Positions 1 to 10,265 of a DNA stretch of 64,000 bases are shown piece by piece. The DNA comes from Tupaia tana (taxonomy: Eukaryota > Chordata > Mammalia > Scandentia > Tupaiidae). The first letter of the stretch is position 1. Every line of letters begins with the position of its first letter. The notes under the pieces were generated by a model that was not told the origin of the DNA, did no database searches, and saw nothing but the letters and a program-made list of their open reading frames with translations. The position numbers were made by a program, and so were the translations under genes. The stretch lies in assembly GCA_026018925.1 (NCBI GenBank), contig JAKSZU010000029.1, forward strand, positions 15,723,191 to 15,787,190, read 5' to 3'.

Positions 1-225
1 ACTCACCAGAGAGACAGAGAGAGACAGAGTGACAGAAAGCAAGAGATCTCTACACAAGGGGGATGGCCATTCTGCAATTTCTTCTTCTCCAGTCTTCTCT
101 CAGGATTTTAAGCACACATGCACACATGTGCAGTGGGAGTTTTAAGTTGCTAGATCTGGGACTTGAACCACAGTCAACTATGTGGGAATCTAGCAGCAGA
201 AGCATTACATCATCTGCTGGTCCCC
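1..225 (-). mobile_element. tRNA-derived SINE, cut by window edge
   Basis: Reverse complement of the dominant SINE of this window: purine-rich tail (GAGACAGAGAG), core with a degenerate ATTCTCCTC motif, and tRNA-like head ending in CTGCTGGTCCCC at 213-225. It is diverged (CpGs lost), so it is an older copy. Its 3' end lies outside the window. Confidence 0.9.
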
Positions 226-245
226 TAAATGTGTTTTTCAAGTTC

Positions 246-313
246 TACATAGGGTCAGGAACTTGATTCCCTCATTCAATCATTTAAGTAACCACCATAT
301 CACCAGGTGGTCC
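246..313 (-). mobile_element. SINE head fragment
   Basis: About 70 bp resembling only the tRNA-like head of the same SINE in reverse orientation, ending in CACCAGGTGGTCCC. It lies directly beside the previous copy and lacks the core and tail. Confidence 0.6.
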
Positions 314-340
314 CCAACATTTCTTTCTTTATACAGAAGG

Positions 341-511
341 TTTCACTGGGATATGATCCTCCCTCTCGAGTAGGTGGGACCACAAGGGTATACCACCATG
401 CCCAGGTCTTCTATACAGGGTTTGCTATCTTGGCTGTTTTGGCCCTGAGATCATAATCCTCCTGTATCAGCCTCCCATTTGGGATTACAGGACCCACCAT
501 TATGCTTGGCC
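341..511 (-). mobile_element. 7SL-RNA-like (Alu-type) SINE remnant
   Basis: Reads like an antisense Alu or FLAM-type element: CTCGAGTAGGTGGGACCAC, then CCACCATGCCC, then a second GATCATAATCCTCCTG and GGGATTACAGG followed by CCACCATTATGCTTGGCC. The two GGGA-CCACC blocks suggest two 7SL-like arms. 7SL-derived SINEs are known only from Euarchontoglires, so this is a lineage clue. A related half-element lies by the second OR copy at about 9278. Confidence 0.6.
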
Positions 512-664
512 TTTTAGGGTGGGTGGGGAAACAAACCTGAGCTTCCCATGTGCCCTCAGCCTGCCAAGCAGCACTGTCCAGAGCACACCATTGCAAAAAG
601 TCCTGATAACATCTCTGTAAATTACTGCTGTTTTTGCCTCTTTTCTGACAGTCACCCCAGCTCC

Positions 665-1594
665 ATGGAACCAGAAAATCACACACATTTTTCAGAATTC
701 ATCCTCATCTTACTCTTACAAGAGGCAGACCTTCAGTCCATCCTTTTTGGGCTGTTCCTATCCATGTACCTGATTGACTGGCAACCTACTCATTATCCTG
801 GCCACCATCACCAACTCCCACCTGCACACCCCCATGTACTTTTTCCTCTCCAACCTGTCTGTCTGTGATATCTGTTTCACCTCTCTCACTGTTCCAAAGA
901 TGCTGGTGAACATTCACATCCAGAAAAAACCATCACCTATGATGGCTTCCTTGCCCAAATACAGTTTTTCATCCTTTTTGGAGAGTTGGACATTTTTCTC
1001 CTATCTATGATGGCCTATGACTGGTTCATGGGCATCTGTCACCCCCTACGCTACGCGGTCATCATGAACCCGCAGTTCTGTGGCATGGTGCTGCTGACAT
1101 TCTGGATTTTGAGTGTCCTGGACTCCCTGTTCAAGGTTTTGCTGATATTATGGTTGTCCTGTTCCAACATGGAGATCCCCCACTTCTTTTGTAAAATAAA
1201 CCAGGTCGTCCAGCTGGCCTGTTCAGACACCCTGTTTAATGTCATCAAGACATATCTCACCACTGGGCTGATGGATATTATTCCCTTTTCTGGAATCCAT
1301 TATTCTTACTCCCGGATTGTCTCCTCCATACTGAGGATTACATCCACCAGAGGGAAGTATAAGGCATTTTCCACCTGTGGGTCTCACCTCTCTGTTGTGT
1401 TCTTGTTTTATGGCTCAGGTCTTGGGATGTACCTCAGTTAGGCTGCTACCCACAATTCTAAGGCCAGTGCAACTGCTTCAGTGATATACACTGTGGTCAC
1501 CCCAATGCTGAACCCGTTTACCTGCAGCCTGAGCAACAAGGACATAAAGAGGGCCCTGAAGCATCTTTTCAGCACAGCCCCTTCCAATGAGTGA
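665..1594 (+). pseudogene. Olfactory receptor family 7 pseudogene (OR copy 1)
   Basis: About 930 bp with the length and order of a single-exon class II odorant receptor, a seven-transmembrane G-protein-coupled receptor of olfactory neurons. Recognisable parts are the TM1-TM2 block ([10 protein letters not shown], then [13 protein letters not shown]), a MAYD block at 1010 in which the usual DR is DW, the IPHFFC and QLACSDT signatures of the second extracellular loop, [13 protein letters not shown] of TM6, and an NPF TM7 end with NKDIKRALK. The best family match from memory is OR7. It is dead: frameshifts lie near 775 and in 930-985, and TAG at 1439-1441 replaces a TTG that is still present in copy 2. 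An OR-type 3' splice site (CTTTTCTGACAG, ending 651) precedes the ATG, which fits the usual non-coding 5' exon of OR genes. It is the + arm of an inverted duplication with the copy at 8198-9127. Confidence 0.92.
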
Positions 1595-1865
1595 CAGGAA
1601 TATTTGCCTTGGAGTTTGACAAGTACCTAAGAGCTAGGAACAAAAGTGGCATCCAGGTATGTGGTGATGTTGGGGCGATGTAAGTGCCCCCACAAGGAAA
1701 GGTCCCCAGCTCAATCCCAGGGGCTGTTTGTACATACTGGGTGTTCATGTGCCATGATCCAGGCTGGGTGAGGCTGGGGGTGGATTGTAGTGTGAGGATC
1801 CTTTTGGGTGTTAGGCACTCTCTTGTTCCCTGACTGGTAGAAGAAATAAGTAAATAAACTTTAAA

Positions 1866-2040
1866 AAGTAATGGCTAGAGACAATGTAGTAGAAGGGTGG
1901 GTAGGAGAGAGTGGGGAGAGAATCAAGGGGAAAAATTATATTTGGACTTGTATGCAATGTATTCACACTGGGAAGATTCATTTTGTCTGCTGTAAAGATG
2001 TACCATGACCAAATGTAAAAAAAAATAAGAAAATAAAAGA
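1866..2040 (+). mobile_element. Old L1 3' tail insertion
   Basis: Matches the 3' end seen at 12400-12660 and 52340-52860: a GTGGGGAGAG-like purine block, a GCAATGTATTCACACTGGGAAGATTCATTTTG-like block, then an A-rich end. It interrupts only this arm of the OR duplication: the flanking AAGAAAGAGTGGC resumes at 2041 and has its partner at about 7920 in the other arm. It therefore inserted after the duplication. Confidence 0.65.
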
Positions 2041-2083
2041 CAAGAAAGAGTGGCGTTCTAAAATCCTGACTTTTTTCCCCCAG

Positions 2084-2304
2084 GTTTTTGCTGTAGGGTG
2101 ACTGTACTTGCTACAGAAGACAGAGAAAGAGAACATGAGAAATCACCCCCAGGGTTTATGGCCATCCCACAATCCCTTCTCCTCCATTTTCCTCTCAGAA
2201 CTTAGGGCATGCACATTTACATGCCCAGCAGCTGGGTCCAGGACTTAAACCTGTCAACCACATGGGAGTCCAGCAACATAATCATCATGCCATCTGCTTG
2301 TCAC
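2084..2304 (-). mobile_element. tRNA-derived SINE
   Basis: Reverse-orientation copy: GTTTTTGCTGTAGGG, AGAAATCACCCCC, CCCTTCTCCTCCATT, and a tRNA-like head with GGGAGTCCAGCAACATAAT. Moderately diverged. Confidence 0.88.
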
Positions 2305-2310
2305 TCAAGC

Positions 2311-2401
2311 ATGATTTTTAAGCCACCAAGTCCAGAACATGAACCACCATTGGCCATGTGAGGGTCCAGTGCCTTAGCTACCACATCACCTGCTGGCTCC
2401 C
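2311..2401 (-). mobile_element. SINE head fragment
   Basis: Head-only fragment in reverse orientation, with AAGCCACCAAGTCCAGAAC and ending CACCTGCTGGCTCCC. It is adjacent to the preceding copy. Confidence 0.7.
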
Positions 2402-2596
2402 AAATACTGACATTTTTGGTATTTCAAATATCTTTCTCCTTTATCTCTCTTTATCTCTATGGTCCTTAAATCAATGATTCCATATGCTTCATGTATTTTT
2501 TATTTTTTATGACTATCCCACAACATAAAAAAGTAATAATTATACCCAAACATCAGAATAATTGGCATCCCAGAAGGTGAAGAAAGTAATAACATC

Positions 2597-3054
2597 ATGG
2601 AAAATTTATTTCATGAAATTCTGGAAGAGAATTTCCCAAGACTAGAAAGGCACTCAAGTATCCAGACCCAAGAAATACTAAGGACCCCAAATAGACTCCA
2701 CCCCAGAAGATCTTCCCCAAGGCACATTATAGACAGACTCTCAAAAACCACAGATAAAGACATGATACTAAAACTGGCAAGAGAGAAAAGAGGAGTGACT
2801 TACAAAGGTCATTCCATTAGGCTAACACCGAACCTCTCAATGGAAACAATGCTAGCAAGGAAAGAATGGGAAGATGTATTGAGAGTTTGAAGAGAGAAAC
2901 AATTTCAACCAAGACTATTATACCCAGCAAGATTATCCTTCATATGGGAAATAAAGATTAAAATCTACTCAGGCAAACACAACCTGAAAGAATTTGCCAA
3001 CACCAGAACAGCTCTTCAAGAAACCCTGAAGAAAGTATTGTTACAGGAAAACTA
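2597..3054 (+). pseudogene. L1 ORF1 remnant, C-terminal part
   Basis: Corresponds to roughly residues 160-319 of the intact ORF1 at 38140. The first 97 codons from 2597 are open, then TGA at 2888 interrupts. Downstream codons for the C-terminal domain (RLSFIWE-like, then KEFANTR-like) continue in frame to about 3054. ORF1p is the trimeric RNA-binding chaperone of L1; this fragment lacks the coiled coil. Confidence 0.85.
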
Positions 3055-3099
3055 AAGAATTAACAGCCAGAAACAAAGAAATAAAAGTCAACTAAGACA

Positions 3100-6000
3100 A
3101 TGGCCAACTTAAACGTCTGTACAAATTCTGTAACATCGATAATAACATTATGTTAATGGATTAAATTCTCGAATCAAGAGACAGAGACTGGCTGAATGGA
3201 TAAAAAAAACAGAAACCCTCTATCTGTTGCCTACATGAAACCCACCTCATGGAAAAAGACATACATAGGCTCAAAGTGAAGGGTTGGAAAAAGGTTTTCC
3301 ATGCAAATGGGAACCAAAAAAGAGCTGGACTTGCGATACTAATTTCTGACAAAATAGGCTTTCAAACAAAAATGGTTCGAAGAGACAAAGAATGGCACTA
3401 TAACATAGTAAAAAGCTATATAGATCAAGAAGATATAATGCTTATAAATATCTATGCATCTAACACAGGAGCACCCAAATATGTGAAGGAAAGACTGTAA
3501 GATCTAAAAGGGGAGATAGATTGCAACACACTAATTCTTGGAGACCTCAACAATGCACTATCCCCTCGGACAGATCATCTAGGCAAAAAATAGGTAAAGA
3601 AATCAAGGATCTAAACGATACCATAAATCAAATGGACTTAACAGACATCTCTAGAACTTTCCATCCAAAAACCATGAGATACACCTTTTTCTCACCCCGA
3701 CATGGAACCTTTTTGAAGATTGACCACATCATAGGGCACAAAGCAAGCCTCTACAGATTCAGAGGCATTAAAACTATATCCAGCATCTTCTCTGACCATG
3801 ATGAAATTAAACTTAATTTTAATTTCAAGAGAAATCCTTAAAAATACCCAAATACATGGAAACTAAATAACCTACTCCTGAATGACTCCTCTACTACTGA
3901 AGAAATAAAGACTGAAATCAAAAGATTCATGGAAACCAATGACAATGAGGACACAAGTTTTCATAATCTTTGGGACACTGCTAAAGCAGTCATAAGAGGA
4001 AAGTTCATAGCAATTAGTGCACATAAGAAGAAGATGGAAAGAAGGCTAATGGATCACCTAACATCATGCCCCAAAGAAATGGAAAAGCAACAGGAAAATA
4101 ATCCAAAAAACTCCAGGAGAAAGGAAATAATAAATATATAAGCAGAAATAAATGAAATAGAAAATAAACATACTAGAAAAAAATGAAAAAGCTGGTTCTT
4201 TGAAAGGATAAATAAAATTGATACACTTCATAAGTGAGACTTATTAAGAAGAAGAGGGAAAGGAATCAGGTGAATCAAATCTACAATGAAGGTGGTTATA
4301 TAACAACAGAGTAGAAATTCAAAACATCATTAGAGGTTACTTTGAACATCTATATGCTAAGAAACAAGACAACCTGGATGAGATGGACAAATATAATTTA
4401 CCAAGTATGAGCCAGGAGGATATAGAAAGTCTGAATAGGCTCATAACAAGCCAGGAGATTGGATCAATAATAAATAGCCTCCCAACAAAGAAAAGACCTG
4501 GCCCTGATGGATTCACCTGAATTCTACAAAACCTTCAAAGAAGAGTTAACCCCCATTCTGCTCAAGTTATTTCTAAAGATCCAAAAGGGTGAATCTCTCC
4601 CTAATTCATTCTATGAAGCCACTATCACCCTTATCCTTAAAACAGGTAAGGAAAGGACAAGGAAGGAAAACTATAGACAAATATCTCTGATGAATATAGA
4701 CACGAAGATTCTCAACAAGATACTAGCAAATCATATCCAATAACTTATAAGAAAGATCATACACCATGATCAGGTAGGCTTTTTTCTGGGAATGCAACGT
4801 TGGTTCAACATATGCAAAATCATAAATGTAATACATCATATTGACAGGAATAAGGATAAAAACCATATGGTCATATCGATTGATGCAGAAAAAGCATTTG
4901 ATAAGATACAACATCCCTTCATGATCAAGCCTCCCAGAAAAATTGAGGAGGGATACGAAGACAGCATTGTTGAAACAGGGAGGTAGTGTTGTTATATTTT
5001 GATCAACTTGACTGGGGAGAAATGTTCATATATTGAAATGATCACCTTGTAAGCTAAATAATGTAACTGAAGGTATTAAAAACATGTAAATAAAAAAAAA
5101 TCGGTATAGAAGGTCCATTTCTCAGCACAATAAAAGCCATCTATGAAAAACCCATAGCAAACATCATCCTAAATGGAGAAAAGCTGAAAGCTTTCTGACT
5201 AAATACGGGGACAAGATAAGGGTGCCCACTTTCTCCACTCCTTTTTAATATAGTACTGGAAGCCCTTGCGAATGCAATCAATAAGGAGAAAAAAATAAAA
5301 GGCATCAGTATAGGAAAAGAAGAGATGAAACTCTATTTGCAGACGACATGATTGTGTACATAGAAGACCCAATGGTCTCCATGGAAAAATTACTGGAAGT
5401 AATACATGATTACAGTAAAGTTGCAGGATATAAAATCAATATACAGAAAATGACAGCATTTTTATATACGAATAACAGGCAGACTGAGATAGAACTGAAG
5501 AAAGTTATTAAATTTACCATAGCGACCAAAAGTATAAGATACTTAGGGATAAATCTAACCAAAGAAGTTAAAGACTTCCACAAGGAAAACTATGAGAAGC
5601 TAAAAAACAAAATTGAAAATGACACAAAAAAGTGGAAGGACATCCCATGTTCCTGGATTGGAAGAATTAATATAATCAAAATGGCAATTCTACCCAAACT
5701 AATCTACATATTTAAAGCAATGCCAATCAAAGTACCAGACACATTCTTCACTGATCTAGAAAAGACAATCATGAAATTCGTCTGGAATCATAAAAGACCC
5801 CGTATTGCCAAAACAATTCTACACAAAAAGAGTGCAGTGGGTGGCATTTTACTCCCTGACCCAAAAATATACTGCAAAGCTGTGGTAATCAACACAGCAT
5901 AGTATTGGCACAGAAACAGACAGGAGGACTAATGGAACAGAACAGAGTCCCCAGAAATAAATTCCCAAACATACAGTCAACTTATTTTTGACAAGGGGTA

Positions 6001-7050
6001 CCAGTCAATCCAGTGGGAAAAGGAAAACCCCTTCAGCAAGTGGTGCTGGAAAAACTGGATTTCCACCTGTAGAAACATGAATCTGAATCCCTACCTCTCA
6101 CCGTTGACAAAAATCAAGTCAAGGTGGATCAAGGATCTAAATCTAACACCTCAAATTATAAAACTGCTCCTGGAAAACACTGAGGAAACTCTGGGAGACA
6201 TTGATGTAGGGAAAGACTTCTTAAATAAGACCCCCAAAGCACAGTCGATCATCCCCAAAATAGACAAGTGGGATTACATCAGACTAAGAAGTGTCTGCAT
6301 GGCAAAAGACACAGTAATTAGTGTGAATCGAAAGCCCTCAGAATGGGAAAATATTTTTGTAAATTTTGCATCAAATAAGGGACTGATAACCAGAATACAC
6401 AAGGAACTAAAAACGGTGTTTGGAAAAAAGATGATCAACCCTATTAAAAGATGGGAGAAGGAGATGAAAAAAACACTCTCTAAAGATGACATATGAATAG
6501 CCAGGAGGCATATGAAAAAATGTTCAACCTCCCTCATCATAAGGGAAATGCAGATAAAAACAACAATGAGGTACCACCTAACCCCAGTGAGAATGTCTAA
6601 TATTAAAAAAAAACAAAAAATAAGTGTTGGCGGGGGTGTGGTGAGAGGGGAACTCTTTTACACTGCTGGTGGGAATGTAGATTGGTCCAACCACTGTGGA
6701 GAATAATTTGGAGATTCCTCAAAAATCTACAGATAGAACTACCATATGACCCAGCAATCCCACTCCTTGGTATCTACCCAAAGGACAGAAGAATTCTTAA
6801 TTGAAAAAGTGCTTCCACATCGATGTTTATTGTGGCATTATTCACGATTGCTAAGACATGGAATCAACCCAAATGCCCTCGTATGGATTAATGGATTGAA
6901 AAACTGTGGCACATATACTCAATGGAATACTATTCAGCCATAAAAAACAACAAAACCCTGGCTTTTAACAAAAAGTGGAAGAATATGAAGATTTACTGCT
7001 GAGTGAAGCAAGACAGGTTATGAAGGAGAGACACTGTACATCTCCAGTTA
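3100..7050 (+). pseudogene. L1 ORF2 remnant (endonuclease / reverse transcriptase)
   Basis: Degenerate ORF2. Endonuclease pieces are visible ([17 protein letters not shown] at 3249, and the SDHDEIKL block near 3798 with the catalytic SDH). RT pieces include [14 protein letters not shown] near 4690 and [15 protein letters not shown] near 4877. A 184-codon open stretch at 5348-5902 follows the FADD region. The C-terminal cysteine-rich region near 6620 is broken. There are multiple stops and frameshifts plus a nested L1 tail, so it makes no functional enzyme. Confidence 0.88.
4945..5100 (+). mobile_element. L1 3' end nested in L1 ORF2
   Basis: About 155 bp of L1 3' UTR (ACTGGGGAGAAATGTTCATA, TTGTAAGCTAAATAATGTAA, A-rich tail) interrupts the RT codons. 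The ORF2 sequence is continuous across it, from CATGATCAAGCCTCCCAG to TCGGTATAGAAGG. It is a short 5'-truncated L1 insertion into an older insertion. Confidence 0.85.
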
Positions 7051-7066
7051 ATATATACTGAATGTC

Positions 7067-7335
7067 GGGAACCAGCAGTTAGCGTAATGGCTATGTCACT
7101 GGACTCCCACGTAGTCAACTGTGGTTTGCGTCCCAGACCCGGTGGCTTAAAACTCACGCCGGGCGCATGTGCGTGCGTGCCCAAGATCCCGAGAAGAGAA
7201 TGGAGGAGAAGGGATTGCGGCATGACCATCCCCCCGGGGGGTGATTTCTCACTTTCTGTCTCTACGTCTCTCTCTGTCTGTCTGGCGAGCGCACGCGCCC
7301 TATAACAAAAACCTCTCAAAAAAAAAAATATATAT
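7067..7335 (+). mobile_element. Young tRNA-derived SINE (type A), nested in L1
   Basis: Full-length copy: GGGAACCAGCAGTTAGCGTA head with RNA polymerase III A-box- and B-box-like segments, CCCAAGATCCCGAGA core, C/G palindrome, TCTGTCTGTCTGG pyrimidine block, CCTATAAC and A-rich tail. Flanked by a 14-bp target-site duplication with one mismatch, ATATACTGAATGTC (7053-7066) and ATATACTGAGTGTC (7336-7349). It sits in the 3' UTR of L1 copy a. Confidence 0.95.
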
Positions 7336-7642
7336 ATATACTGAGTGTCTGCATTCTATAACTGAAACTGATTGACGTCACGTTGTACAAACACAAGAGA
7401 TGGGTGTTAGTGCCAGAAGTGGAGTGTGTGGAGAAGAGGGACCTAAGGAAGAACATTTGGAAGAGGGATATGAAGAGAGAGCATTGACAAGATGGGGAAG
7501 TGTGGTGTTATTGGTGGAAGATACTCTGATCAACTGGACTGCGGAGAAATGTTCACACACATACTGAAATGTCCACTTTGTAAGCTAAATAATATGATTG
7601 AATTTATATAAAAAATTAAAATAAAAAATATTTATTTATTTA

Positions 7643-7878
7643 AGTTTTTGCCATAGAGAGCATACGCTCGCCAGAGGCAGAGAGATGAAAAGTGAGAAAT
7701 CATCCCTCAACAGGGATGGCCACACCGCAATCCCTTCTCCTTTATTCTCCTCTCAGGATTTTAGTCATGTGCATACATGTGCCTGGTGTGATTTTTAAGC
7801 CACCAGGTCCAGGACTCAAACTGCAGCTGCCCATGTGGAAAAACAGTGCCATAAATACTACTTCACCTGTTGGCCCCA
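7643..7878 (-). mobile_element. tRNA-derived SINE
   Basis: Reverse copy: GTTTTTGCCATAGAGAGCAT, GAGAAATCATCCCTC, CAATCCCTTCTCCTTTATTC, head ending CACCTGTTGGCCCC. Older copy, lying between the L1 3' end and the second OR arm. Confidence 0.9.
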
Positions 7879-8197
7879 AGAATTAAATACTTGAAGATTC
7901 CAAATGGCTATGTTCTGGATGCCACTCTTTCTTTTCAAAATTTTATGTATTTGTTTCATCAATGAGTGTGAGAAAGGAATAGAGAGAGGCACCCCCAAAA
8001 GGGTCTTCATCCCAGAGTCTATCTGCCACCTCAGGCAGCCTGCATCATGGCACATGCACATCCAGTGTGTACAAACATGCCCAGGGCTGAACCAGGGACC
8101 TTCCTTGTGCACGCTCTTACATTGCCCCTGCACCACCACCTGCCTGGATGACACTCTTGTTCCTAGCTCTTGTCAAACTCTAAGGTAAATATTCTAC

Positions 8198-9127
8198 TCA
8201 CTCATGGGAAGGGACAGTGCTAAAAAGACGTCTCAGGACCCTCTTTATGTCCTTTTTCCTCAGGCTATAGATAAACCGGTTCAGTATTAGGGTGACCACA
8301 GTGTACACCACTGAAGCAGTTGCACTGGCCTTGGAGTTATGGGTAGCGGCCAAACTGAGGTATACCCCAAGACCTGTGCCATAAAACAAGAACACAACGG
8401 AGAGGTGAGACCCACATGTGGAAAACACTTTATACTTCCCTCTGGTGGATGTAATCCTCAGTATGGAGGAGACAATCTGGGAGTAAGGATAAAGGATTCC
8501 AGAAAAGGGAATAATACCCATCAGTTCAGAGGAGAGATACATCTCATTGAACAGGGTGTCTGAACAGGCCAGCTGGATGATCTGGTTGATTTCACAGAAG
8601 AAGTGGGGGATCTCCATGTCAGTGGAGAAGGACAACCATAATACCAGCAAAGTCCAGAGTAGAGAGTCCAGGATGCTCAAAGTCCAGAATGTCAACAGCC
8701 CAAAGCCACAAAGCCAGGGGGTTCATGATGACCGTGTAGTGCATGGGGAGACAGCCACAAGCCGGTCATAGGCCATCACAGTCAGGAGGAAGATGTCCCA
8801 CTCTCAAAAAATGAGGAAAAAATACATTTGAGCGAGGTAGCCATCATAAGTGACAGTCTTGTTCTGGATGCAGATGTTCACCAGCATCTTTGGGACGGTG
8901 GTGGAGGTGAAACAGATGTCACAGAAAGACAGGTTGGAGAGGAAGAAGTACATGGGGGTGTTTAGGTGGGAGTCAGTGATGGTGGCCAGGATAATGAGTA
9001 GGTTTCTGGTCAGAGTAATCAGGTACATAAATAGGAACAGCCCAAAAAGGATGGGCTGAAGGCCTGCTTCTTGTGAGAGTCTGAGGAAAATTAATTCTGG
9101 AAAATACATGTGATTTTCTGATTCCAC
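8198..9127 (-). pseudogene. Olfactory receptor family 7 pseudogene (OR copy 2)
   Basis: Single-exon odorant receptor of the same type as copy 1, in opposite orientation. TM1-TM3 codons ([29 protein letters not shown]) run down to about 8804. The C-terminal two thirds from TM4 ([13 protein letters not shown]) through [20 protein letters not shown] and [11 protein letters not shown] is open to the stop at 8198. Lesions: the start codon is GTG (9127-9125) where copy 1 has ATG, a TGA lies near 8806 just before WDIFLL, and a frameshift after MAYDRLVAV destroys the following loop. An OR-type acceptor (TTTCCCAACAG) precedes the start, as in copy 1. Both 5' flanks share about 150 bp of matching sequence. 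Confidence 0.92.
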
Positions 9128-9277
9128 GGAGCTGAAATGACTGTTGGGAAAGAGGCAATACCAGCAATACCTCACAAAGACATTCTTGGGACTAACTGTA
9201 ATGGTGTGTACTGGACAGTTCTGCTTGGCAGGCAGAGGGCATATGAGAAGCTCAGGTTTGTTTCCCCACCTGCCCTA

Positions 9278-9352
9278 AAAGGTGAAGCATAATGGTGGGT
9301 TCTGTAATCCCAACTGGAAGGTTGAGACAGGAGGATTATGAGCTCAAGGAAC
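9278..9352 (+). mobile_element. 7SL-RNA-like SINE remnant
   Basis: GGTGGGTTCTGTAATCCCAA followed by GGTTGAGACAGGAGGATTAT and GAGCTCAAGG reads like a sense Alu/FLAM arm. It is the counterpart, in the inverted arm, of the fragment at 341-511, so the element predates the OR duplication. Confidence 0.6.
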
Positions 9353-9367
9353 ATCTCAGTCAATAGG

Positions 9368-9515
9368 CATACATGTATGTATGCATGCCCTAGATCTCAA
9401 GAGGAGAATAGAGGAGAAGGGATTGTGGCATGGCCATTCCTTCTGGGAGGGGGGTGATTTCCAGCCTCTCTTTCTGGCAAACACATGTGTCTGATAGCAA
9501 AAATTTCACTAATAA
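9368..9515 (+). mobile_element. SINE core and tail fragment
   Basis: Starts inside the SINE (CATGCCCTAGATCTCAAGAG), then GGAGAAGGGATTGTGGCATGG, GGGGTGATTTCC, CTGATAGCAAAAATTTC. The tRNA-like head is missing. Confidence 0.8.
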
Positions 9516-9530
9516 AAATAAATGTGTATA

Positions 9531-9690
9531 GGGGCCAGCAGATGGCACAGTAATTAAGGCACTGGGCTCTCATATGACTGACTGTGGTTGGAGTCTCAAA
9601 CCTGACGACTTGCTTTCTCACTTTCCCTCTCTCTATATATATCTTCCTGATGAGTGCATGTGTCGTATAGCAAATGGGAAAATAATAGTA
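9531..9690 (+). mobile_element. Short-form tRNA-derived SINE
   Basis: GGGGCCAGCAGATGGCACAG head with TTAAGGCACTGGGCTCTCAT, then directly a CTTGCTTTCTCACTTTCCC pyrimidine tail and CGTATAGCAAAT. The central AAGATCCCGAG core is absent. The same short architecture recurs at 44336 and 56157, so it looks like a subfamily. Confidence 0.75.
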
Positions 9691-9750
9691 ATTATAAATA
9701 AGTAAAATTATATAAATGACTGTTAAAAAAAAAAGAATCTATTATTTAGA

Positions 9751-9857
9751 TCAGTGGTTTACATGCAGGAGTAATTTTGCCCCCCTGGGGACACTTAGGC
9801 ATGTCTAGAGACATTTCTATTTTCCACAAAAAGAATGAAAAAATTTAAAGATGCTGC
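9751..9857 (+). mobile_element. MER5A-type hAT DNA transposon, 5' part
   Basis: CAGTGGTTTACATGCAGGAG, then TTTTGCCCCCCTGGGGACAC, GTCTAGAGACATTTCTATTT and GATGCTGC match the non-autonomous hAT-Charlie repeat MER5A from memory. It is interrupted at 9857 by the HAL1-like insertion and resumes at 12703. Confidence 0.75.
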
Positions 9858-10083
9858 AAGAAGATCCCTCATGACTCCTGTGAAATAGTCAATTCAGGGT
9901 ACAAGAGAAATGAAGATTTTTTACTGATAATTCAGCCTCCAGCAAACAAGCTAGCATGGCAGGAGAGGCCAGGCCTTCAGGAGAAGATCCCTCATGGCTC
10001 CTGTGAAATAGTCAATTCGGGGTACAAGAAAAATGAAGATTTTCTACTGATAACTCAGCCTCCAGCAAACAAGCTAGCATGAT
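9858..10083 (+). repeat. Two tandem 5' monomers of the HAL1-like element
   Basis: Two copies of a unit with a 123-bp period begin AAGAAGATCCCTCATG (9858) and GAGAAGATCCCTCATG (9981). Both contain CTCCTGTGAAATAGTCAATT and CAGCCTCCAGCAAACAAGCT. The second copy ends at AAGCTAGCATG and passes into the leader. By position they are candidate promoter monomers. They show no resemblance to the 219-bp units of the full-length L1. Confidence 0.85.
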
Positions 10084-10265
10084 GGATCTAAGGGCACTGT
10101 AGCTAAACATCCAAATACTATTAGAGTTAACATATTCTTCAATAGCTACTGAATCTACTGCACAAAGCGATCACAACAGAACGACCGAGAGATCATCTCT
10201 TTCTGCTTGCTCCTGAATGTTCGGATTGAACTTCAAGAATTAGGAAGAAACACACCATCCATCAG

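Larger units (their letters stand above)
2546..7612 (+). mobile_element. Young L1, 5'-truncated within ORF1 (copy a)
   Basis: LINE-1 non-LTR retrotransposon. It begins within the ORF1 RNA-binding domain (the IIGIPEGEE block), continues through ORF2 endonuclease (3100-3840), reverse transcriptase (about 4330-5900) and C-terminal region (6080-7020), and ends in an A-rich 3' UTR. It is closely related to the full-length copy at 36.9-43.3 kb but carries many stops and frameshifts. It holds two nested insertions: an L1 tail at about 4945-5100 and a SINE at 7067-7335. The sequence just before the RT catalytic FADD codons (5331-5340) lacks 4 nt relative to older L1 copies, exactly as in the full-length copy. 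It separates the two inverted OR arms. Confidence 0.93.
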
